DNA of 12,528 bases from Lunasporangiospora selenospora (lineage: Eukaryota; Mortierellomycota; Mortierellomycetes; Mortierellales; Mortierellaceae). The DNA lies in assembly GCA_015680635.1 (NCBI GenBank), contig JAABOA010000662.1, positions 1-12,528 of the forward strand, in the 5' to 3' direction. Below, one piece after another: positions 1 to 7,983 of the stretch. The notes under the pieces are model-generated. The model was not told the DNA's origin and did not search any database. It worked only from the letters and a program-made list of their open reading frames with translations. Position 1 is the first letter of the stretch; each line of letters opens with the position of its first letter. Both the position numbers and the translations under genes were made by a program.

Positions 1-202
1 GTAAATCGACATCTGTTCTATTCGAGCAATATTTTGTATGTCTAGGATGTTTAAAAAGTCCGTTCCATTGTCGCCGAGTGCATTGTGCTGTACAATCTAG
101 CTATTATCCAGAGAAAATGAATCGAAAACTCGACGACTAGAGATTCTCTTTGACTGGGATCTGGCTCGATAAAATTCAAAAATTGTCCTTCACGGAACAG
201 TG

Positions 203-469
203 CACTTTTGCTATGAAATGTGCACAATTTAACTGAATTGAGAATATTCCTGTGGACTATTCACTAGTGGTTTCCTATTATTCCTCACATACAGAGTTAG
301 CAATACCTCACTATCTTTTTTTTTTTTGCACACTCATCTTCAGGCCTCAGCTCCCGCTCACGTCGCGCGATTGGTTATCCGTATTTCCATAGAGAATAAA
401 TCCGAGTGAATAGTCCACAGGAATATATTCTCAATTCAATTAAATAGTGCACATTTCATAGCAAAAGTG
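203..469. repeat. fold-back inverted repeat (MITE-like)
   Basis: The segment 203-265 is the reverse complement of 405-469 at roughly 94 percent identity: one 2-nt indel (AT against ATAT) and two substitutions over about 65 bases. The arms enclose about 139 bases with a run of T and no open frame. Weaker similarity seems to continue outwards, towards about 163 on the left (GGCTCG) and 511 on the right (CGAGCC), so the true ends may lie beyond the listed span. I could not identify a target-site duplication. A non-autonomous fold-back or MITE-type element is the likeliest reading; a simple local inverted duplication is the alternative. Confidence 0.7.
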
Positions 470-514
470 AAAATTTTGGTGTAGGGAACGTTTGGGCCGA
501 GATTGCGAGCCCTA

Positions 515-518
<4 letters not shown>

Positions 519-556
<38 letters not shown>
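519..556. repeat. (AG)19 microsatellite
   Basis: An uninterrupted AG dinucleotide tract of 38 bases. Two other tracts of the same motif and nearly the same length lie at 2866-2901 and 7938-7978, both just upstream of genes. This one has no gene I can assign next to it. It is flanked by the short inverted pair CCTAGGAAA (511-519) and TTTCCTAGG (near 587-596). Confidence 0.95.
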
Positions 557-559
<3 letters not shown>

Positions 560-2233
560 GTTACTGGGGCTTCGCCCTAGTTCTTTTTCCTAGGTTATGT
601 GGCACGAAGCCTCTCCATGTCATGCACGTCGCCAAGAAATACTATGGCCCGAGCATACCAATGTCTCTTTCCATGCCCATTTGTGCATCTCCATCAAAGA
701 CCACTTTCAGTGTCTCCTTCTGATGGAAACAGACTCAGGTCAGGTGAATGTGACTTTGCTTCAATGGGTCATCTCAACTGTTGCTCCAGCAATCTGTCAT
801 CCATTTTGGCAATCTCGAGATTCGGAATTCTTTTGTATGAACGTGTTGGATTGTTCATACTAGAGTTGTCTGCTCATTCATCGACCTATTGCCCTTCTCT
901 CTTTTCCTTTGTCTACCCTTGGGCAATGGACATGAGCCACGCGGGGCGTCTCAGCCAAACCAGGTTCTCCTCCTTTTTGTTTTTTGTTGGATGGGATTGG
1001 GAAATCCACAAGGCAGCAACTTGCCAGGCTCGCAGACATCTCCACTTTTTATCCTCATATGTGGTATGGTCTCTATTAGCGCATGCCCCCCCCCCAGTCT
1101 GGCAGCAAGGAACTCTGACTTCATCAAAAAGCACCGCTGCCATAAGCAAGGAAATTGGACCATTTGCTCAGCCCTGCTGCTTGTCAGATCCCTGATGGGT
1201 GATAGTGTGTTATCAAGGTGTTCGTGTTTGAGTCGAAAGCAATATGGAGCAGGTGTCTGCATATTCAGTACAAGGAGACAGACCATGCAGATTGGACTTG
1301 GGACATTTGGCAAGTATGAACCAGTCTATGGGGTTGATGATGCTTTGTATTAGAGAGAGGTCTAGACTGGGCGAAGGAGCAGAAGGAGCCGAGAACGCCG
1401 AGAACAGAATGATTGTACAATGCTGCTATTATTCTGCTTGACCAATGGACCGGGTAAGTGAGTGTTCGATTGGTTCTCTGGGATTGAGCCTTTATCTGAA
1501 TTAGGATGGGTGGGGTCAAATCTAGAAAACGCTCATTCATGAGGAGCTGGTCTTGACAACTGATCGTAGAGTCATGGACTTGTCCCTTTTTTTCCGGCTT
1601 GAGACATGAATTCTACGACGGCCACTTTTTCTCTGGTATGTGGTGCAGGCATTTACAAGAGTCTTTTTGTATTTTACCGACTCATATATCTCTGGAGGAT
1701 GAGTCTGGGTAAGTATAGTATGTAGGGCGGGCTACTCTCTCATCATCTCACCTGTCAATTGCATTGGATAAGGACTGACTCGGTTTAAAGGATGTGAATG
1801 TAGACAGGAATTGGTGACAAATGCGACTTGGACAATAGAAAATTAGGACTGCAGCTATATGAAATCAGTAGTGCTTTTCCATGTGGTGCAACAACAAAAA
1901 TCGGTAACAAAGAGTGACCATGGATTCTCTTCCGGCTTTCTATGAGGCATCCTTCATTTCCGCGCTGTGCCATAATGCAAAGATCCTCACTACCATTGAT
2001 TGTTCTAGCAACATGAAAGACTCACCGGCTGCGTGGAACAAAAAGACAGAAGCGCACTGGTGCCCATAGCAAGATACCCTCGTACTAGGGAAGAAGAGTG
2101 ATGGCTATTGTTCCAGGGCGTTGCAGTGAGGATGAACAATCAACAACTGATAATTTCATTATCATAGAAGCTGGCTTTTTATTTTGCTTATGCCTGCGAT
2201 GGCCCAATGGCAGGCCTGTCGCCCTTCCACGCT

Positions 2234-2261
2234 ATCCTCCCGAGTCCAGACTCGGGAGGAT
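2234..2261. repeat. perfect 13-bp palindrome with 2-nt spacer
   Basis: ATCCTCCCGAGTC is followed by CA and then by its exact reverse complement GACTCGGGAGGAT. The stem is GC-rich and would form a strong hairpin on either strand or a cruciform in DNA. No gene has been assigned around it. A factor-binding site, a terminus of a decayed mobile element, or part of an unannotated RNA are all possible; the sequence alone does not decide. Confidence 0.85.
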
Positions 2262-2860
2262 TTTGGGGATGAAACGATTCATGGGTCTCAGTCTGTTGGA
2301 GAGAAAGGTGTTGTCCTCATAAGGTGCTCCTGTATCCAGCGTCCCTTACGTCGCTTGATCAATCCCCGTTGGATCCTCCTTCCTTCCATTTGTCATTCTC
2401 TGTTGGGCTCGCACAATCCCAAGTTTTCACGAGACGGCAGTCCATGCAAAGATGGCAGCCCTTCTTCCGTTGCGCTCGAATGGTATTCGAACCCCATCGT
2501 ATCATTATACAGAATCAATCCTCGTTCAACGCGCGCGGGTCTCTCTCCAATATGGACAACACCAATGACTATTAACATGGTGTTGTTGATTTTTTTTATG
2601 CAAATCAGACTCGGCGCCAATCTTGTGTCGGGTCGCTCGCGCGACATACCAACGATACCGTGGCTGAGAAACCAAAAAAGTGAGGGGGAGGGGGATGTGA
2701 AGAGCGTTGAAACCATCATTTGTTTGTACTGCAAGACCTAATCCGTACGTACTCGGGCCTTTTAAGTGTGGGGCGTGGACCATCTTGCAAGGTAATCATG
2801 GCCGCTTTGGTTTTGTTTAGTCTATGCAAGACTTGCTAGAAGGGTGCGGGGAAAGAGAAA

Positions 2861-2865
<5 letters not shown>

Positions 2866-2901
<36 letters not shown>
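2866..2901. repeat. (TC)18 tract upstream of the 2978 gene
   Basis: A pure TC tract of 36 bases ends 76 bases before the start codon at 2978 and leads into a pyrimidine-rich stretch (2902-2977) that ends in CACC just before ATG. Pyrimidine-rich stretches of this kind commonly lie at fungal core promoters and transcription starts, so the tract is probably promoter or leader sequence as well as a microsatellite. The ATPase gene has the same motif at a matching distance. Confidence 0.9.
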
Positions 2902-2903
<2 letters not shown>

Positions 2904-2977
2904 TTATTTTCATTTTCCATCCTTTTTTCTTCTTCTTCAATCTTGCTTCTCTTTCGTATTCCCTTTCTCTCTTCACC

Positions 2978-3700
2978 ATGTCTTCTGTTCGTCGATCCTC
3001 CCGCACCAAGACTACAGCCGCTTCAAAGACCGAGACGACTCCCACCACTTTACAAAGCGATTCTGCCATGGCCGCTCCAGCGCCCGAAGACCCTACCGTT
3101 GCCTCGACAGTTTTGACTGGCGACGATGTAGATACGCCCTCTTCCACAGCCGCTACCATTGGAAGCGATAGCACCCATCAAGCGCACGAACATCTGGGCA
3201 CCAAGAAGGACCAGCAGTCTGAGGCCTCTTCAGACCCTGATGCCGTCACCACTGCCACAGAAAAGGTCGATGATGAAGTCTCGACCGAGACGCCTAGCGA
3301 GGCCCAGGAGACTCCTGTGAGTGTTGCAACGACCGACAAGACGACAGAGGACGAAGTCGAACAAGTGAAGGAGCCTGCGGCTGGGCTGGATCTTCCACCA
3401 CTTCATACGGACGGTGCCCATGCCGAACCTCCTGCATCGCTAACCTCAGAGGGAGCTGAAGCGCTCCAGTCTCATGGACTTGGACATGAGCATGAGCAGG
3501 CGAATGCCCCCGAGACCACGACGTCGGAGACTGTGGAGCTACCGACCAAGATCCACCATCACATTGGTAAGAGGACAGTGGACGAGTTGGATTCGAACAC
3601 GGTCGGAGACTCCGAGGCCCAAGACTACCTTGCAGGCGCATACAAGTCGCCCTACAGGCACACCCACAAGGCAGAGAAGGTCGGCAGGGAGGAGCGCTAG
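2978..3700 (+). CDS. hydrophilic, probably disordered protein of unknown function
   Basis: A 240-residue single-exon open frame with no family I recognise. It is rich in Thr, Ser, Glu, Ala and Asp, has no hydrophobic segment, signal peptide or membrane span, and is probably intrinsically disordered over most of its length. The first 20 residues are basic and Ser/Thr-rich (SSVRRSSRTKTTAASK), which could serve DNA, RNA or membrane binding; the middle is acidic. The last 50 residues differ: they begin KIHHHIGKRTVDELD (191-205), continue with a DYLAGAYKSPYRH block (216-228) and end basic, so this tail is the best candidate for a conserved motif. The start is the first ATG after a long pyrimidine leader and has CACC before it, a good fungal context. 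No intron is needed. A similar small protein follows at 4030 on the same strand. The open frame is convincing; the function is not known. Confidence 0.7.
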   Translation: MSSVRRSSRTKTTAASKTETTPTTLQSDSAMAAPAPEDPTVASTVLTGDDVDTPSSTAATIGSDSTHQAHEHLGTKKDQQSEASSDPDAVTTATEKVDDEVSTETPSEAQETPVSVATTDKTTEDEVEQVKEPAAGLDLPPLHTDGAHAEPPASLTSEGAEALQSHGLGHEHEQANAPETTTSETVELPTKIHHHIGKRTVDELDSNTVGDSEAQDYLAGAYKSPYRHTHKAEKVGREER

Positions 3701-4029
3701 AGTGAGAAAAAGAGAAAAGAGAGACGTAATGTAAATAGTAAAAAAAAAATACACCTAGTCCTAGGGTGGAGACGAAAGGACGGAAAGAAAGATGGTTGTT
3801 TAAACAATGATAAAATTTGAACCAAAGCTGAGGTGTCTCAGTTCATGCAAGCACACGGACCATCTGTCTGTCTGCTGATCGCAAAAGAAAAAAAAGGGAG
3901 ACTCTCTCTCTCCTCTGCTCTTCCTTTCTCTCCTTTTCCCATTTCTACTTCTCCACAAAGTCTGCTCCCACACACACAGATACTCATTCTCTCACACTCT
4001 CTCCAGACTCCGAGCCCTTTCACATCCAG
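3701..4029 (+). promoter_or_regulatory. intergenic region with pyrimidine-rich leader of the 4030 gene
   Basis: This gap holds the 3-prime end of the upstream gene, including an A-run near 3739-3747, and then the presumed promoter of the next gene. From about 3898 to 4020 the plus strand is markedly CT-rich (repeated CTCTC and TTTCC blocks, then CACACACA), like the stretches before 2978 and, on the other strand, the ATPase gene. I see no clear TATA box. A longer open frame that starts at 3833 reads through this tract in another frame, and I consider it a shadow. Confidence 0.45.
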
Positions 4030-4476
4030 ATGGACCGATTCTCACAAACGTCAGGCTCTGCAAACACCTCCAAACCTCGTCCACGTCGACACAGCCACGA
4101 GGTCGGGACCCACCATCCAGACACTGACAGGTTTACACGAAAAGTCCGCAAGGATACCGAAGCCATTGGCGCCTCGCTCGAATCAGACACCTCTATCACC
4201 GGGAATACCACCGCCGCAAAGAGCAGCAGAGACTTGTCCAAATCGCATAGTGCTTCCAGCAAAGAAAAAACCTCCTCGACAATCAACAAAGCACCATCAC
4301 AACGACAAGATCAAGATCAGACCCCTTCCACTGGAAGTCGGTTCGGACAGTCTTCAGTCGCCTTTGACCCCAAAGATCCGGATCAACCACAACAATATGA
4401 AGGCGCCGAACCTGACGACGACGAAGATCGTGATATGAGTCAGTGTAACATGTACGACAATGCCCAGTATAACTAA
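4030..4476 (+). CDS. small charged, probably disordered protein of unknown function
   Basis: A 148-residue single-exon open frame with no family I recognise. The first 40 residues are basic (KPRPRRHSH at 15-23, FTRKVRK at 35-41), the middle is Ser/Thr/Lys-rich, and the C-terminal third is acidic (DPKDPDQP, then EPDDDEDRD near 127-135) before a short Asn/Tyr-containing tail ending MYDNAQYN. There is no signal peptide or membrane segment, and the composition suggests disorder. The start is the first ATG in frame after the CT-rich leader. An overlapping open frame (3833-4438) is longer, but it begins inside the leader and has a Pro/Ser/His-rich composition typical of a frame-shifted reading of this gene, so I prefer the shorter frame. 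The gene converges on the ATPase gene, with 156 bases between the two stop codons. A real but lineage-specific gene is the likeliest reading. Confidence 0.6.
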   Translation: MDRFSQTSGSANTSKPRPRRHSHEVGTHHPDTDRFTRKVRKDTEAIGASLESDTSITGNTTAAKSSRDLSKSHSASSKEKTSSTINKAPSQRQDQDQTPSTGSRFGQSSVAFDPKDPDQPQQYEGAEPDDDEDRDMSQCNMYDNAQYN

Positions 4477-4499
4477 AGTTATTGAATGGCTGTACGCCC

Positions 4500-4505
4500 T
4501 TTATT
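4500..4505 (-). terminator. AATAAA polyadenylation signal of the ATPase gene
   Basis: On the minus strand AATAAA lies about 130 bases beyond the ATPase stop codon, a normal distance for a fungal 3-prime UTR. If it is used, the ATPase transcript runs to within a few bases of the stop codon of the convergent 4030-4476 gene. Confidence 0.5.
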
Positions 4506-4525
4506 TACATAGCACAAAACGTTGG

Positions 4526-4531
4526 ATTAAA
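4526..4531 (+). terminator. ATTAAA polyadenylation signal of the 4030 gene
   Basis: On the plus strand ATTAAA lies 50 bases after the TAA at 4474-4476 and is followed by an A-rich run. It is the common variant of the polyadenylation signal. Together with the AATAAA on the other strand it implies overlapping 3-prime ends of the two convergent genes. Confidence 0.4.
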
Positions 4532-4610
4532 AGAAAAAAAAAACTAAAGAGATCACCTGTTCACAAAGTCCTTTCACTATCACTTTTTGTGCGGAAATCT
4601 TGAGGGGAGA

Positions 4611-4622
4611 GGGGGGGGGGGG
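4611..4622. repeat. G12 homopolymer next to the ATPase stop
   Basis: Twelve consecutive G on the plus strand, preceded by GGGG at 4603-4606, start 10 bases past the ATPase stop codon. In the ATPase mRNA this reads as C12 at the start of the 3-prime UTR. The plus-strand copy could form a G-quadruplex. Homopolymer length can be miscalled in sequencing, so the exact count is uncertain. Confidence 0.85.
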
Positions 4623-4632
4623 TTGACAGGAT

Positions 4633-7600
4633 TTACTTGATCAAGTCAAATGAATCCTTCTGGGACATAAATGACCTCATCCGCTCCATCTCGAGCGCCG
4701 AGTTGGTAGGGACCGTCAAAGACTTCATAGTCCTTCGCTTGATCAGTTTGTACAGCTCTGCAAAAAGGATAAACAAAATCAATGCAACAAAGACGAGTCC
4801 CCACTCATAACTGATCGCCGAGTGCTTGAAAACGTTGTGGTTCAAACCCGGGATATAGATGATCGGAAAAACCAGGATCACTCCGACAATGATACTCAAC
4901 CACAGTGTCGTATTGTGCTTGAGCGTCGACAAGTTCTGAGGGGCCCAACCACTCTCGCGGAGACTTCGACAATTGATCGCGTGCGCCAAAATCAGGAACG
5001 TCAGACAAGCGTACGCCGTCGCTCGTGCTCGGAAGACTCCTTCACACAAATCCGAGTATTCCCTGTTGCAGAATTCGCCCAATTCGCCGTCATTGATGGC
5101 AAAGACGACAATACAAAAGTTGGCAAACGAGAGTGCTCCCATCGCCAATCCGTAAATAAAGGTGTCCATGATCACTTCGAACGAGAACAGACCCTGCTTC
5201 GCAGAGCGCGGTGGCTCATGCATGTTGGACGCACTTGCTGGCTCGAGTCCAAGTCCCATGGCCGGGGGAGAAGACGTGACCATGTTCAGGAACAGAATCT
5301 CGACTGCGCTCATGGGGAACACAGCATTACCTGTCCTGTCCTTGAATGCCAAACCGATAATCAAGACCACAATTTCGGCCACGTTGGCCGACATTAGATG
5401 CTGGATAAATTTTTGGATATTGGCAAACATTCGCCTTCCCTCTGCCACGGCATGGACAATCGTTGCAAAGTTGTCATCCGTAAGGACAATGTCGGCTGCC
5501 TGTTTGGCAACATCAGAACCTGATTGACCCATTGCGATACCCACGTTGGCCGCCTTGAGCGAAGGAGAGTCGTTGACACCATCTCCGGTCATGGCTGCAA
5601 AGAGATTCCGTCGATGGAGCGCTGCAATCATCTTGACCTTGGTAGTGGGTGAGCAACGAGCAACGACGCGAGGCAACTCGGCCAACTTGTCCACCTCCTC
5701 ATCCGACATGGAATCGAATTGTCCAGCTGCCATGATTAGTGGATTGCCCTTGACAGGAACATCAGGTGGAATGATAGCCACCTCCTTTGCAATTGCAGCT
5801 GCCGTCGAGGGATGGTCTCCTGTCAACATATGAACTCGGATACCAGCATCATAACACTCGAGCACAGCAGGTCTCGACTCTGCTCGTGGAGGATCATAAA
5901 TTCCGACGAGACCAAGGAACACCATGTCCGACTCAATCTCCTCTCGAACGAGTCCGTGCACGAGATCGACCCCGGGCGGAGGTTCAAACTTGCGGTATGC
6001 GAGTGTAAGCACTCGAAGGCCCTTTTCTGCCAAAAGGTTCATCTTGTCTGTGATCATCTCCTCAAAGGTATCACGCTCCGTTCCTTTCTCACCAACGAGG
6101 CTCCGCTCAACATCGCCATCACGCCAAAAGGCACAGCACCCGATAACACGCTCCGTAGCGCCCTTGAGAAAGATAAAGTGGTCGCCTGGACCTTTTGCCG
6201 TATCCGGTCCTTGATAGATAACAGACATTCGCTTCACATTCGAGTCGAACGGAAATTCGGCTACCAGCCTGAACCCCTGATCCAACAGATCTGGCTTGGC
6301 TAGGCCAGCCTTGTAGGCAAGCACCTGGAGTGCAATCTCTGTTGGATCTCCAATTGCTGTCCAATCACCATTTTCGTCTGGATGCTGAGTTCTTCGGAGC
6401 TCGGCCATGTTACAGAGCGACGCAGCCTCAAGAGTGCGCAGGAAATGATCAGTGCCCGAACCCGTCGGGACCTGTTCTTCTTGGATATCGATAGAGTTTG
6501 GCATCATCTCTCCCTGACGATAGATGTCTCCCTCGGGAATAAAACCTGTACCCGTAATGCGATAGTAACCGTCGCTTGGTAGCCACATCCGGACTGCAAC
6601 CATTTTAGATTGGGTCAATGTTCCGGTCTATTTCACATCCAAAGAAAAAAGAAAAAAAGGAGTGAGTCGCACAGATTCTCTGATGGGCTAGACCCCATTC
6701 CAAACTGACGGCTATTGGGGGAGGAAGTACCTTGTCTGAGCAAATGTTCGTGACAGCACCAAGACTCTCCAGGCTGGAGAGACGTCTAACAATAGCCTTC
6801 ACCTCTGCCATTCGTCGTACACCAAAAGCCATAGTCAAAGTGACGACAGCAACGAGACCTTCGGGAATGATGGCAATGGCCACCGAGATGGCATAGATCG
6901 CAGTCTCACTGCTGTACTGGAACTTGTGGACTGCAAACACGATGATAACCAGGATCACAGCCGCCAAAAAGACAAAGTAGGCCATCTTGTTCAATCGCTT
7001 CTGTAGAGGAGTCGTCTCGTTACCGTCTACCTCGAGTAGAGTTGTCGCGATCTTTCCGATCTGTGTCTTCATGCCCGTGGAAGTGACAATGCCCTTGGCA
7101 CGGCCCTTGACGACGGTTGTTGAGGAAAAGACCATGTTCAGTCTGTCACCGAGAGGCTGCTCAGTGGCTTCAATCAAGTCCAGGTTCTTTTGTGCAGGCA
7201 AAGACTCACCCGTCAGCAATGCTTCATCCGTCTCCAAGTTAAAGACCTCAAAGAGTCGGCAATCGGCGCCAATGACGTCACCGTCCTCAAAGATCATAAT
7301 GTCTCCGGGGACAGCCTGACTGTTAGGGATGGTGACCCTGGTTTCATCACGGATGACTTTGGATGTTGGCGAAGACATATTACGAAGAGCTTCCATCGTC
7401 TGCTCTGCATTGTATTCCTGCCAAAATCCGATAGCAGCGTTCATGATGATGATAAACAGGATAACGCCTCCCTCTGCAAAGTCCTTTGTTGCAAAGGCGA
7501 GAATCTAAAAGCGGAGAAAGGGTTGGTGGGGAATAGTTGAAGCACCAATGGCCAGACGAGAGGTGATCTTTGGCTAGTGGAAACTAGTCAAGAAAGCAAG

Positions 7601-7864
7601 TGGTGGTCATAACAAACAACCTACGGTAGCAATCAGGAGAATGACCACAAGGGCATTGGCGATTTGTCGCCAGAGGACCTTGTACCACTTGACGCCACCA
7701 TTGCCTTGGAGTTCATTTGGGCCATAGGCCTTGAGTCGACTCTCGGCCTCGACTGTGGTCAGTCCTTCTAGAGTGTTTGTATTGTAGTGGTCGGCGACCT
7801 GATCGACCGTAAAAGTATGGAAGGGAGTCTCTGGCTCTGCGGGGGGCGCCTTTTTTTTAGCCAT
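4633..7864 (-). CDS. ENA-like (type IID) P-type cation-transporting ATPase
   Basis: Three exons (7864-7625, 7504-6731, 6627-4633) join in phase 0 to give 1002 residues, about the usual size for fungal Na+/K+-efflux ATPases. Family role: ATP-driven transport of alkali cations across the plasma or an internal membrane. Order of features: cation-ATPase N-terminal domain (about 15-75); TM1-TM2 (about 69-107); actuator domain with TGES (178-181); TM3-TM4 with PEGL (294-297); phosphorylation motif DKTGTLT with aspartate 337; nucleotide-binding KGAT (493-496); TGDHP (607-611) and TGDGVNDSP (685-693) in the P domain; six C-terminal spans with NMVTSSPPAMGLG (786-798) in TM6 and a final AELYKLIKRR. The TM6 motif, TM5 and the C-terminal end match the ENA family; the TM4 glutamate looks more like Ca2+ or Na+/K+ pumps, so the exact ion is open. 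The ATG follows a TATA box by 43 bases. Family assignment is secure, subfamily good, substrate uncertain. Confidence 0.93.
6628..6730 (-). other. ATPase intron 2 (103 nt)
   Basis: Donor GTACTT and acceptor AAATAG. Removal joins ...NICSDK directly to TGTLTQ..., restoring the invariant phosphorylation motif, which makes this junction close to certain. The phase is 0. A CTCAC sequence about 40 bases before the acceptor is a possible branch site. Confidence 0.95.
7505..7624 (-). other. ATPase intron 1 (120 nt)
   Basis: Donor GTAGGT and acceptor TTTTAG, phase 0. The intron contains an in-frame TGA shortly after the donor. Splicing joins ...VVILLIAT to ILAFATKDFAEGG..., giving one continuous TM1 segment followed by the TM1-TM2 loop as in related ATPases. 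Confidence 0.9.
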
Positions 7865-7906
7865 TGTTGAATGTGTAGGGGCTATAATGAGACGTTGGTC
7901 ATGTCC

Positions 7907-7914
7907 TTTATATA
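7907..7914 (-). promoter_or_regulatory. TATA box of the ATPase gene
   Basis: TATATAAA on the minus strand, 43 bases before the ATPase start codon at 7864. It matches the TATA consensus perfectly, lies between the (CT)n tract and the ATG, and predicts a very short 5-prime leader. A second TATATAAT lies farther up at 8093-8100. Confidence 0.55.
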
Positions 7915-7933
7915 TGATGTGGGATCTCTTTTC

Positions 7934-7937
<4 letters not shown>

Positions 7938-7978
<41 letters not shown>
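7938..7978. repeat. (AG)n microsatellite upstream of the ATPase
   Basis: A 41-base alternating A/G tract, which reads (CT)n on the coding strand of the ATPase gene. It ends 73 bases before the start codon, just upstream of the TATA box. Its motif, strand sense, length and distance match those of the tract before the gene at 2978. Read as coding it would give a Leu-Ser repeat fused to the ATPase N-terminus, which I reject. Confidence 0.95.

Positions 7979-7983
<5 letters not shown>

Larger units (their letters stand above)
1..2865. other. long gene-poor region, no supported CDS
   Basis: I see no gene I can defend in this 2.9-kb stretch. The longest open frames (599-1195 and 889-1353 on plus, 951-1313 and 2393-2734 on minus) overlap one another, contain no motif I recognise and have mixed Cys/Trp/Ser-rich composition typical of chance frames. 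The segment does hold structured DNA that is listed separately: a fold-back repeat, a dinucleotide tract and a perfect hairpin. A run of ten C lies at 1086-1095. The right end, near 2680-2865, probably belongs to the promoter of the gene that starts at 2978; it has two AGGGGG blocks at 2683-2694. Decayed mobile-element remnants are possible but unproven. Confidence 0.5.

Noticed and set aside
599-1353. Open frames at 599-1195 and 889-1353 on plus and 951-1313 on minus as genes
   Set aside because: They overlap in several frames, have no recognisable motif and have chance-like composition; none has a convincing promoter or splice pattern.
2475-2500. tRNA T-loop-like sequence (GGGGTTCGAATACC on the minus strand)
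   Set aside because: Only a 4-bp stem forms and no acceptor, D or anticodon arm can be built around it.
2393-2741. Frames on both strands around 2184-2741 as genes
   Set aside because: Overlapping sense and antisense frames without motifs; the minus frame is no better than the plus frames.
3833-4438. 201-residue frame overlapping the 4030 gene
   Set aside because: It begins in the CT-rich leader and has a Pro/Ser/His-rich composition expected of a shifted frame; the 4030 frame starts after the leader and has balanced charge.
4611-4622. G12 run as evidence of a sequencing artefact or frameshift
   Set aside because: It is outside all coding regions and the adjoining ATPase frame is intact, so it has no effect on gene models.
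4822-5397. 191-residue plus-strand frame within the ATPase gene
   Set aside because: It is antisense to the conserved C-terminal membrane region of the ATPase and is a shadow frame.
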